From Bactrocera neohumeralis (taxonomy: Eukaryota > Arthropoda > Insecta > Diptera > Tephritidae), in NCBI RefSeq assembly GCF_024586455.1, contig NW_026089624.1, forward strand, positions 5,609,341-5,673,340: a stretch of DNA of 64,000 nt. The letters are read 5' to 3'. The notes under the pieces are model-generated. The model searched no databases. It worked only from the letters and a program-made list of their open reading frames with translations, and was not told the origin of the DNA. Of this stretch, positions 30,440 to 41,200 are shown in pieces; position 1 is the stretch's first letter, and every line of letters begins with the position of its first letter. Both the position numbers and the translations under genes were made by a program.

Positions 30440-31570
30440 ATCCATTGTATCGGCGTCGCTCACCAAACGGCAATGGTGGTACATTCAGTATTTAATTTAG
30501 AGGAATGAATATCGAAGTTGACAACACATGGATCATACCATATTCGCCACTATTGTCTAATTCGCATTCAAAACTCATATCAATGTAGAGTATGCAGTTT
30601 GGTGAAACCGATCAAATACGTTTGCAACCAGGCGCTTATTGGCCTTGAACGATACGGTCGATACGTGAACTGCAATGAAGCGTTTTGTAAGATATTTATT
30701 TTTGCAATACATGAACATTTTTGTTGTGCATCTCGTAGTTTATTGGAGAAGGCCAAGGAGTGTATTTCGACTCAGAGAATACAGTACCGCCAGCGGAAAC
30801 ATCGCCAACAACAAAATTGTCTTTGACGAGTTTTTTCTCAACTTGCGTAAGTAAGCCTTGATATTATACATGGAATGCATAGTCGAAGAAATGGTTACGC
30901 AGAAAGCAAGGCCAAGCAGTGGACGGACGAGGTGTGGTCTCAACTAATATATTAGGACGAATTTATTCAATCCTCCCGAAAAACGACGGTTGCTTCTACC
31001 TTCGGTTGCTATTGATTAAGGTGCGCAGTTCAACTTCATTTGAGTCATTGTGTATTGTGAATGGTACGATGTGTGTAACTTTTTGAGAAGCATGTCAGCA
31101 ATTACAATTGCTGGAACATGGAATCAAACGATGGAGGATGCGATAGCTACTTCGCATATTTTCGTTACATTTCGCGAAGATCATTTCGACTTATCAGCCC
31201 TCAAATTCATGTCAATTAGGGGATACGTACAAAAATGACATTGCCGAAGAAATTTATCATCGTATTCGCTAAGAATTGGAAATGTGCAAATTCCGGTTGA
31301 TACTTCCAGCGGTTTGATATCAATTCCACCTGCCTTTTTTTCAAATTATCGTAACTACGATTCCTTGAGTGCACGCGCAGTTTTAGCTTCCAAAAATACC
31401 GATGTTATTAACTTAAAATGAACAAAATTCAAAGTCAAATTGCATTTGTGATGACAATCAACAGGACATAACGATAGTCGCTAGAAGTGTGTGGTATAAA
31501 TCTGAGAATGCTATGTTTTTCACACGGCCAGATAGACGTGGCGTGTTCACAATATAAATTCAACTTTTTT
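30440..31570 (+). pseudogene. Helitron Rep-helicase remnant
   Basis: Starts HPLYRRRSPNG, then IEVDNTWIIPYSPLLSN, GRYVNCNEAFCKIF, LYLGRIYS-like and FYLRLLL with TSFESL, then GNVQIPVDTSSGLISIPPAF, YDSLSARAVLASKNTDV and finally the helicase C-terminal block CVV-I-ECYVFHTAR. The order matches the Helitron Rep/helicase ORF, but large parts, including the Walker A region, are deleted and the frame changes repeatedly. Same orientation and type as the short fragments at 19270 and 22984. Confidence 0.78.
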
Positions 31571-31872
31571 TTAGTTTCAAAACCGATAATTTTACGCAGG
31601 ACAACGCCTGCAGGGTAAGCTAGTCTTATACACTAAAATAAGTTGGGTTTTTTCTCTTCGCTATTAGACAGCTATACCGTTGAATAAAACGAAAAATGAC
31701 TTGAACCACTTTGAAGGTAATCCAGTGAGGTTTGTAAAAAAAAAATTAGGAAATGTTAATTTTTAATTTTTTTTCATATTTTAAATTTCCGTTGTCCATA
31801 AATCGTGAACAGCAATCAATATGTTCTATCCGCAATAATCGGCCTCTTGGTTAACTATTGCAAGACGCCTCA

Positions 31873-32362
31873 TTGATTATGTGGGCTGAGTGAACCATGA
31901 GTCATAAAGCAAATATAGAGGCCGTGGACAGAACATTAAAAGACCTTAGAGACATTTTTGCTCTCTTGGGCGGGATAACTTTTGTATTTGCTGGAGATTT
32001 CCGACAGACTCTTCCTGTCATTAACACAGGTACCCGAGTAGATATCATCAAAACATGCTTAATATCGTCGTCCTTATGGACTATATAAAATTACGGACGA
32101 ATATGAGAGTTCCCGGAGAAATAAAAAATACAAATCGGTAGACACCGTGACTAATATCGAAGACGCAGTTCATTATCCCCATGAGTTTTTACATTCATTA
32201 AACCCTTCTGGACTGCCACCACATGAATTGGCTTTAAAAATTGGAATTGGCCTACGAAAAGAATGTTTTACTCATGGTCTATTGCAGGAGGTCTATCGCG
32301 GAGGTGCTGAAAATCAATTTATATTGCTGCCACAAAATAAATTAACATCAAATGACATCTGA
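31873..32362 (+). pseudogene. Helitron helicase fragment
   Basis: Walker B region (WAE-TMSHKANIEAVDRTLKDL, GITFVFAGDFRQTLPVI) in one frame to 32088, then after a deletion VHYPHEFLHSLNPSGLPPHELALKIG and a C-terminal end with HGLLQEVYRGG. It is the same helicase family as 10927-11993 but on the opposite strand and a separate copy. Confidence 0.8.
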
Positions 32363-33287
32363 CTCAATAACTTATTTTTCAGGAGCAGAGAAAGTAAAAT
32401 ATATAGTAAAGGCCTTTATACAAAAATTAAAAAAATAATAATACCAATGCAGAAAATATACTTTCATGTTCGAATTTTGTTCATTTAACTAATTTTTAAT
32501 GACCCCACGCAAAAACGAGGAAGTATGTGTGGGAGAGTATGTACAAAATTATAACTTTTGTAATGATTGTTTAATACCCGTGTGCAGTCGGGAAGCGGGC
32601 TTGTAGTTGAGTTATAATATAAAAAAAAAATGTTTGGCTTAAAGTAACAAGGTGCTACAAAAAAGGGCTCCTCCCAAAATCTGGACTTAAGCTTAAAAAA
32701 AAGGTTTTTCATACTTTTGCGCACTATTATCCCACATCGTAGCTACTGTTCAATTATAATGTCTTAATAAAGCTCAAGAGATATACTTGTTTTTGCAGAA
32801 CAAACTTGAATTTTGTTACCCTTATTGTACTTTTTTTTTGATTTTGGCGATATTTTCACACACTATATAAGAAGACTAGATTTTTTCTGATTTGGTTCAA
32901 ATAGTACGTTTAATACCGAATTTAACGAATGTTTCTTTTTACAAATTGACTAAGCTATTAAATTTTTTATAAAAACGAAACTTTTGCAAAAATTTGCAAC
33001 GAACTTAATTTACCAATAACAATAATTTTTTCGGTTTTGTATTTTTTTTTTACCTATTTTGACGTCTTTAAAACTTTCCGTTATAAGTGCACGTGTTGTT
33101 TGTATTTTGTTGTATTTTCTGTTAAATTTGATAAAAACCGTTGTAAAGTAAAAATAAAATGTGCGACTAACGTTATAATCGGAAAACTACGGATTCTTTA
33201 AAATAATGTTGTAAAAATATAGGTTTTGGATAGGTTGGATAGATTACGGTTACAAAACCAAAATACTTAAATGCCAAAGTGCCCACA
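32363..33287. other. AT-rich spacer
   Basis: No gene or structured repeat that I can support; poly-A/T runs predominate. Confidence 0.55.
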
Positions 33288-33299
33288 AAAAGTGAGCCC

Positions 33300-33887
33300 G
33301 CCTGCTTGAGTAAAATTTTCGAAAAAATAATTGCTAGGCGACTTTCTTGGTTTGCTACAAAAAATAATTTTATAAATCACAACCAAACGGCATTCAAACA
33401 TCAGCACAGTACAATGGATTCACTTATTCAACTCCAACACTATGTTTCTAACACTCTCTCCACCAAAAACCATACCACTTTCCTGGTCACTGATTTCGAG
33501 AGAGCTTTTGATCGCATAGGAATTCATGCAGTGCTAAGCCAATTAGCAGCTTGGAAGACACGTCCAAAAGTTTTTAGAGTAGTAAAAGCTTTTATAATTC
33601 TAAGAAAATTTCAGGTTCGCATAAATAATGTTCTATTTAGTTTGCCACTATCGGTGATGCTTTTTACTATTATAGCTTTCGATAAATTAACTGAGATATG
33701 CCTTAAAACTAAAGGCATTAAACTCACTATGTTCGCGGACGACGCTATTATTTATTGCAATATAAAAGATCCCCAAACTGCTAACAATATTTTTAAGAAA
33801 ATACTAACAGAGTTTAAGAAATGGGGTATGAAATCTGGTGCGAAAATTTCCATTCCAAAATGTAAATTACTACATAAGTATTTGTAA
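33300..33887 (+). pseudogene. I-type LINE reverse transcriptase fragment
   Basis: Reads CLSKIFEKIIARRLSWF, NQTAFKHQHSTMDSLIQL, the motif A region FLVTDFERAFDRIG and motif C MFADDAIIYC, in one open frame that begins at the truncation point. The region between A and C is shortened (LFSLPLSVML in place of the usual G-PQGS-L). The frame ends at 33887; 33888-34133 is decayed coding sequence leading to the RNase H part. Confidence 0.8.
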
Positions 33888-34133
33888 AAAGACAAAATGT
33901 ATATATCCACAGTTAGTTTTTGAAAATATTGTAATAGAATCCGTAAGAAATTTAAACATTTTAGGAGTATATTTTGGCAAAAGATTTATTTAATTTTCGG
34001 TATCAGTGCCTTAACCTGAGAAATAACTTAACGATCTTTTATTCACCCCAACTCTCTAATAAACGCTACAAGAGCTTTAATACTCGCTAAAATCGACTAC
34101 GGTTTACCTTTTTGATGGTGCGCAAACTATAAT

Positions 34134-35294
34134 TTGAAACTTTTGGAACCTCCTTATCATGCAGCGATCCGTCGGAGTATAAACGCTTTCCCTACATCAC
34201 CTATTAAGTGTATCTTGGCGGAATGTGGCGTACCACTACTGATATACTCTCCAACTGCCAGCTTACATAAAACCGTAATTTATGCATCACGACATGAACG
34301 GAATTTCAGGCTTAAATCCACTTTACGCCGTTGTATCAAATACGGAAAAGACTTAAACATATATCCGCCCCCAAAGTACAAGAGGGTCAACAAACAGCCG
34401 GAGTGGTTGTTAAAAAAAGAAACTATTAACATGTTCCTTCACACCTTCAAAAAGAGCAACACCAGTAATTTAGTATTTCAGAAACTCTTCTTAGAGCTAA
34501 TGAAAACATATGAAGAAAAAAATTGGACTACAATTTACACAGACGGGTCCAAAGCGATAAACACAGCTTTTGCTCTAACCAAACCAAATGGAGAAGTTTT
34601 TACAGGCAGAATCCCTTGTTACTCGTCGATATTTACAGCCGAGGCTTTTGCCGTTTTCAAAGCACTAGAATATGCGATACATAGCAAAGGCAAATTTGTT
34701 ATTTGCTCGGACAGCTTTTCTTGTCTATCTGCTGTTTGTAACATTCGCAACACTGTCTCACTTATATCGAATATCCGTTACCTGTGCGTTAAATACAGTC
34801 ATAAAGTTGCACTACTCTGGGTACCAGGACGTGTGGGTATTATGGGAAATGAACATGCAGACCACGCAGCTCTGTTTTTCGAATCAGCGCCAACCCTACA
34901 AGATGAGCCACATGACAGAAACGACTTCTGTAATATGCTCGATCGCTGCGTTCACGAAACTAATCTCACGGAATGGAAACATTTCGACCATCGATACTCT
35001 ACCTTCAATCCCACAAGGACAAAAGTTGTATATCCTAGGAATACATCTTGCCTACAAGCTACCATCTTCACACGTCTAAGGATTGGCCACCTTCTTACTG
35101 GCAAAGCAAAACCATCTTGCCCTCACTGCGCAAGCACCCTATCACTTCATCACATCTTTAACGAATGTTCGGCTTTAGGCAAAAGCACAATTTTTTTTCC
35201 AAACTATCAAGAATTGTTAAAACTTCCTTCGTTTGCAAATATTATAAGCATTTATAACTTTATTACTGACTGTTACCTACAATATAAAATATAA
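34134..35294 (+). pseudogene. I-type LINE thumb, RNase H and zinc motif
   Basis: 386-codon open frame, the C-terminal half of ORF2. Thumb/connection to about residue 125, then RNase H with TIYTDGSKAIN, SSIFTAEAFAVFKAL, FVICSDSFSCLSAV and VGIMGNEHADHAA (the D-E-D-D set is present), then a zinc motif SCPHCASTLSLHHIFNEC near the end. The presence of RNase H places it with I/LOA-type rather than jockey or RTE. It is separated by stops from the RT fragment, so not functional as a whole. Confidence 0.82.
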
Positions 35295-35519
35295 CTTTAT
35301 ATTTAGCCGGTAACCTAAGATATTTATTTGTTCATAGTCGATGGCTTTAATAGCTCGTCCTCTCTTTTTTTTTTAAATTAGGTTTAATACTACTTTGTAT
35401 ATTTCTTCTAATAAATAAATAAATAAAATAAAAGTGAGCCCACAGATGATGGTGAAACATATTTAATGGAGAAAGAATTCCTTCCTTGTAAATCAAAATA
35501 ATCGGAAATTCTGATTACG

Positions 35520-36290
35520 CAGATATCGTGCTTGATGTACATTTATCGAAACGAGAATCTTCGGTTCACAACAAAAACAGTGGAATTTGGTGGAAAAATA
35601 TTTTCAAATAACAGAAAAAACGGCAACACTTTGTTATTCGGAGAAAGTTTTAATACTGATGGCAATGACGGAGATCATTGCGTAAATGTACCCAAATTAT
35701 TTTCGGCTTTAAATCGTAATTATAATGCAGATGAATGGCGAATTTTTATTAATGGATCGTGTAAAAGTATGTACTTTCTAAAAAAAGTTTGTAATGTTAG
35801 GCTTAGGCTTAAAAGCTGTGTTATTCCACAATGAAAATCTGTTACCCTAAGTTCCAATCGAGTGAATGGTTAACAAGAAAGAAACATATGAAATGAAAGA
35901 AAAAATTGTTCGGTTACTATGTCACGCATGCATGAAAAGTCATTGCTGACGTTAAAATTTTAAACAATTTTACATAGCTGGAAGATGGCGACCCAAAATA
36001 TCCTTGCTATCTTTGTGAATGGGATAATCGGGCTTCCAATCCCTATGATCGCAAAGTATAGCCGTTTCGAGAGTCTCATCAGATACATAGCCTCAGGATG
36101 AGCAACGTAGCTGTGTTAAGAAACGTACATGGAAGAGTTTTATAGCAATAATTAATTGATAATTTCCTTGGGAATAACAGAAGCGATGAGTATATCTAGA
36201 CCAGTTCAATGATGAACAATTGGAACAATTTGACCACGAAATGGCTTTTGGGAGTGTTTGGCAAAATCCAAAATTGGATTCTCGTTCTAC
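35520..36290 (+). pseudogene. Remnant of an arthropod multicopy gene family
   Basis: Broken frames read RNENLRFTTKTVEF, VNVPKLFSALNRNYNADEWRIFING, then a basic segment, VNKKETYEM and, after shifts, KYPCYLCEWDNRASNPYDRK. This order (EWR-FIDSS..., then CFLC-WDSRA) is what I recall from long uncharacterised proteins present in many copies in arthropod genomes, probably of transposon origin. I cannot name the family with certainty. Stops and shifts show it is dead here. Confidence 0.5.
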
Positions 36291-36783
36291 GTGAGTAGAC
36301 TTGCAAAAGTCATCTCACTTTCATCATTTCCCAGGTATTTTGTATAGTCACAATTGTCATCAAACTTAAGTCATTAATACTTTTTAAACGGTTAAGCGAA
36401 AAAATCGTGAGACATCACGCTTTTTGTAAATCTAAACTTAAGGCGAAACCTAGTAGTATGAATAAACTTTTTAACAGATCTCAACGTGAGTTATGACATC
36501 ACTTATGCCTTGCAACGGTTGAATATATGTTACCGATATTTCCACGAACAATTACAAATCGGGGTTATTTAAACTAACTTTTCCAAAGCATCTGATAGAA
36601 TAAGCCATTTATTCCCATAATTATAAAAAATTGTTAAGTAAAAACTTTGTTCGCTTATGACGTTAAACTATTTCTTACAATGTTGCCATCGTTAAAATTG
36701 ATAAACCTGCTGACATCATCGATAAGCGATATAATGGGCTGTCAAAAAAGTCTAGCGGTATTTTTTATCGATTTTTTTTTTAT
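36291..36783. other. Spacer, nothing recognised
   Basis: Sequence without a supported gene. From about 36735 (gggctgtcaaaaaagtctagcgg) it enters the mariner relic. Confidence 0.5.
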
Positions 36784-37116
36784 TTAAATTGAAATTAATT
36801 TTTGATGACTCATGCCCAGCTCTTGACCGATGCTACGGCTGCTACTATGCCGCTCTCTTTCGACCAATTCAGCGATTTTATCGCAATTTTCGACGACAGG
36901 CCTTCCGGAGCGTGACGCATCTTCGACCACCTCTACACCAGAACGAAAACGTTGAAACCATCGTTGTGCGGTGGAAATGGAAACTGTATCGGGTCCATAA
37001 ACTGCACAAATTTTATTGACGGCTTGAGATGCATTTTTGCCTTTATCGTAGTAGTACTGTAAAATATGCCGTATTTTCTCTTTATTTTGCTCCATGTTTG
37101 CGACGCTATAACTCAC
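36784..37116 (-). pseudogene. mariner transposase N-terminal remnant
   Basis: 110 codons, best read from the internal Met (MEQNKEKIRHILQYYYDKG). Contains the first helix-turn-helix (NASQAVNKICAVYGPDTVS, STAQRWFQRFRSG), the GRP linker (SGRPVVENCDKI) and the second helix (SSSRSIGQELGMS), then stops. The catalytic domain is absent. Similar in type to the MITE at 18487. Confidence 0.8.
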
Positions 37117-38113
37117 GAACGACTTAAAAGAAACGACAATCAGTCAAAAACGTGTTAGCGCGTGAAATGAGCTTTCCAAAAAAGTATAGCATGACCCGAT
37201 GCGACGAATAAAACTAGAACTACGCGCTTTCAGCGCCAACAACCTATTATTATAATTTCAGAGAGACAATGTATAACTATATCAGTGGCTATTACCTATA
37301 ACCATGGATAAAATGATCCGAAACTCCTTTCATTGCTTGTTGAGAGAGCTCATGATCTCGTTGCTTATTTGGCAGCACTGCAAGTTCATGAGTTACTGAA
37401 CAAAAGATATCAAAACAGCGAACGACCACTAAGAATTCCGTAGCGTTAATTGTGAAATCAGATTTTTGAGTAAATTTTACGTATGTTTCTAACCTTTATT
37501 GAAGGAGATTTAATATAAGTTTTTCTAGGAAAGAGCGGGTTGTTATACTTAGCAGCATTAGTTGTCAACGTAAGTATATGTACATATTTCAGTTAGAATT
37601 TTGCGCAAATGTTATTTAAACTTAAATTTTCAATTTAATTCAAAAAAATTATTTGTTTAATAAATATATAATAAACACCAAAAAGAAGTAAACTTCATTT
37701 GTGGGTCATTTTTAAATATTAAAATATTTTTAAAAGCTAATTATATAACCTTTTGTGATTAAAATATATGAATACATATATTAAGACCTAAAATGTCCTA
37801 TATACCCAGCCTCTAAAACTAATGTTAATTATCTATACTTTTCTGAGTAATGGAAACCGAAAAATACCCATGAAATACAAAAAAAAAATCTCGAAACTCA
37901 TTTCTTCCAATAGTGGTACCGTTATCGAATCTTATAAAATAATTTGCACTTTGGCGTCGGTCTCTCGAATCAATGCGTTTCATATCACGTTAGTCATGTA
38001 ATATGAACGGAAAAAACTTAATTTTCCCTTGTATACACTGATAAGTAAATACTAAAAAGTTTAAATCATACTATATATAGAGAACTACATGCAAATTACA
38101 TAAAATTTTGCAG
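37117..38113. other. Upstream intron of GlcT
   Basis: 37117-37260 is 5' UTR of the mariner relic. The rest should be intron upstream of the first recognised GlcT exon and ends in the acceptor attttgcag at 38105-38113. I looked for the first coding exon (expected to end with a TAYGG-type codon split) and did not find one. Confidence 0.5.
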
Positions 38114-38255
38114 AAAATTTAAACTCCACAAGAAGTCATCTAAATGTCACAATGAAAGCCCTTTGCCTGCAGTTTCTATATTGAAACCACTAATGGGCAT
38201 CGATCCGAACTTGGAACACAACCTTGAATCATTTTTTACAATGGATTACCCAGTG
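38114..38255 (+). CDS. GlcT: GlcT exon a
   Basis: Begins after ttttgcag with one base of a split codon, then KFKLHKKSSKCHNESPLPAV and SILKPLMGIDPNLEHNLESF, ending DYPV before GTATGT. The LP-VSILKPL-G-DPNL block is diagnostic of this family. Confidence 0.9.
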
Positions 38256-41200
38256 GTATGTTTAATTATAATTATATCTATAATAATATCTGTCAATTTG
38301 TTTTTGTTTTAGTATGAGTTATTATTTTGTATTGAAGATAGTGTGGACCCAGCTATAAGTACTGTTGAAAGCTTAATGACTAAGTATCCACAAGTGGACG
38401 CTACTTTATACATGGGTGGTTCAAAGGTTGGTGTTAATCCAAAAATTAATAATATGCAGCCTGGTTATTCGGCCGCCAAACATGAACTGATCATGATATC
38501 GGACAGTGGTATTAAAAGTAAATTATTTGTGGCATAATAAATTAAACCTTGTACATCATTTCGTTTTGTCTACATTTTGTTACAGTGAAGAACGATACTC
38601 TTTTAGATATGGTAAACAACATGACAGAGAAATATGCACTTGTGCATCAAATGCCGTTTACATGTGATCGCGAAGGATTTGCTGCCACATTTGAGAAGGT
38701 ATTATTTTGTGAGGTTTATGTTCAGCTAAGGTCTTATTATATAAGCAAATGTATAATGAAATAGAAAGAACAAGAGAAGCATATTTTCTATAAAATTATT
38801 TTTTACACTGGTGTATAGTATGTGTGCGACAGTGTCTGTAACTTCAATAAACAATATACAACTTTCAAATTTATGTTTAAAAAAAATCTCAATAATATAA
38901 TGTGAAATCATCGCAGCTGCGCTTTATAGAATCCCCCAATAAACTGGGCATAGGCGGATAGAGGATGTTCTCCAGGTTAAGAATAATCCATATATACGTA
39001 TATAACCCTCATCGAGACCCTCGGGTCTGGCCAGGCATATTTTGTTTTTAAATGTTATTTAAATATATTTAAAGTTCAGCAAACGACTTGCGCTTCCAGG
39101 TAGCTTCCTAGAATTTTATTGTCCATAGAATTCAGAAAAAAAATTCAAGGATATCGTATCGAAAAGGACGAAAAAAGGATATTATAATATTACACCTTAG
39201 TGCACCAATGGTGCTTGGCTAGACCCCATATATTTTGTATGAAAATATACATATGAACTTTGGTATGTTTCTATCACTTCGCACGGTTGATTTATCTGTT
39301 TTCATGTTCGTTACATGTCCAAATTGGTTTGTACACATGTTTATCTAGGACAAATTCTTTATCCGCTAGAGCGTTTTAAATTAAAAAAAAAATGTAATTT
39401 TTCTCAAAATATTACATTTTTTGTGAACGCTATTGCCACGCCAAGCGTGAACAAGGCAGTCAATTTGATTTCAACCAAATCGAGAGGTAAGAAATTTCAA
39501 AAATGTATCTATATTGTACACAGGGTTCTCATTTACTACTCCGTAGCAGCAAAATTTCTAAAATTATTGCTATGCTATCGCTACCGCTCTCACTTTGTCG
39601 GGAGCCACAGCGTAGCTTTAGCATAACAATGTAAAGTATGTGCTCTACTCTGCTCCGAGTTTTATTAGGTAAAAAACTATAGTTGAAGCGGGAGCAAAAA
39701 ATTAAGTTCTGCGCTATGCTCTGGCGTAGCGGTAGCAAAAAATTGGGAGCGGTAGCACAGCAGAGCAAATGAAAATTTTCATGTGCTACAGCTCCCGCGT
39801 GTGTTTGTTGTTTTTTTTTTCTTTTTGCTATTTTCTGGCATAATATTTCAATTAATTGAATAATTCAAACAAAACAATGTTATGCAAATCATTTTGGCAC
39901 TTGTTGCGTCAAGTGCCTTTATAAATCTAAAATCAAATATTTTGAGAAATATATTAATAAAGTGAATTAGATAATAATTGAATAAATTATAAATTTTTTT
40001 TTATTGTGTAAAATATTTACCAATTTTATATTACCAAAAACATCATCTATTCCAAATGTATTACAATACTCAATTACTATGAATTTTCGAAATTAGTTTT
40101 AACTACATATACTTTCCCCCTTTTTATATACATTAGAGTGTTTTTATTTTTTTGAATTATTAATTTTGTTCGGACCCGTCACGAAATTTCCTTGGAAATA
40201 CCCCACAAAAAAAAATCTCTGAAAATTTTAGCCCTACATATTAACATAAAGAACTGGACCAAGGCATGTAAAAATTTTCCATAGAAAATACACTACAATC
40301 TTTGTTTTTTATCTTTAAATTCCTACAGATCAGAGGTATTTTATGGCATCGCTTTGACTTTAGACGCTGTAGCTTTTGTCAGTTATACAAAAAATGCGAA
40401 TTTCGTGGAAAAATCAGGTTTAGATACCTCGCGTTTATCTTTTGTAATACACGTGGTTAATATTCATCTACTGATTACCAGTACCAGTTTTAATCCATTG
40501 CACTGCGTATTTGCAGTTCTATTCTACCATTCCCAATATTTAGTAATTTTATAATTTTTTAGGAAGAATCAGTTTGAAATTGTACGCATATACATACTTC
40601 AATGTATATTGCAAAGAATGGAAAAGATTTCTGTATATCTAAAATTATAATAAACCTTTTTATCAACACTCCAATTATTCCGTTATATCTTTATGTTAGA
40701 TATCGCGTTTGGTTTGTAATGAATGCATTTGCGTCCTTGGCCAATAATCGAGCAAAGTATCCGCAGTGCTTTGACGATGAAAATTCCAATGCCATTTTTT
40801 GTTGTGATATTAAATATGTATATCGGACGGGCTCGTCTTAAAAAAAAAACTACCTGGTTAAGAAGCAAAATCAGTATAACCCATATACTAAGCATGTTTG
40901 GAAATGAAAATTTTTGCTTATTTCTTTCTATTTTTGAATTACTAAAATTTTCAAATGATTCTTACATAAATTTTGAACAAATGCTTATGATTTGAAATAT
41001 AATTTTTGTATTTATGAGCTGTATTGAAATTTCGTATAAAGAGATAAAATGTATCCTATGTCCTTACTCTGCTTCTAAACTACATCCCCACCAATTTTAA
41101 GCCAAATCGGTTCAGCCGTTCTTGATTTATAAACGACTTTCTTTTATATACCAACTTGTACCATACTTGTAAATGCCAGAAAATAGCAAAAAAAAAAAAA

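Larger units (their letters stand above)
33300..35429 (+). mobile_element. I-type LINE, 5' truncated, with target duplication
   Basis: A 12-bp direct repeat aaaagtgagccc flanks the element (33288-33299 and 35430-35441). The 3' end is a short run of TAA/TAAA units as in I-factor relatives. Body encodes RT, RNase H and a terminal CCHC-like motif; 5' UTR, ORF1 and endonuclease are missing. The duplication and tail mark a single reverse-transcription insertion. Confidence 0.85.

Noticed and set aside
37529..37569. 41-bp candidate exon between ttttctag and gtaagt upstream of GlcT
   Set aside because: The splice-like edges are good, but the frame needed to join the next GlcT exon has a stop (TAG) and the peptide does not resemble the GlcT N-terminus. 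Could be a non-coding exon, not claimed.
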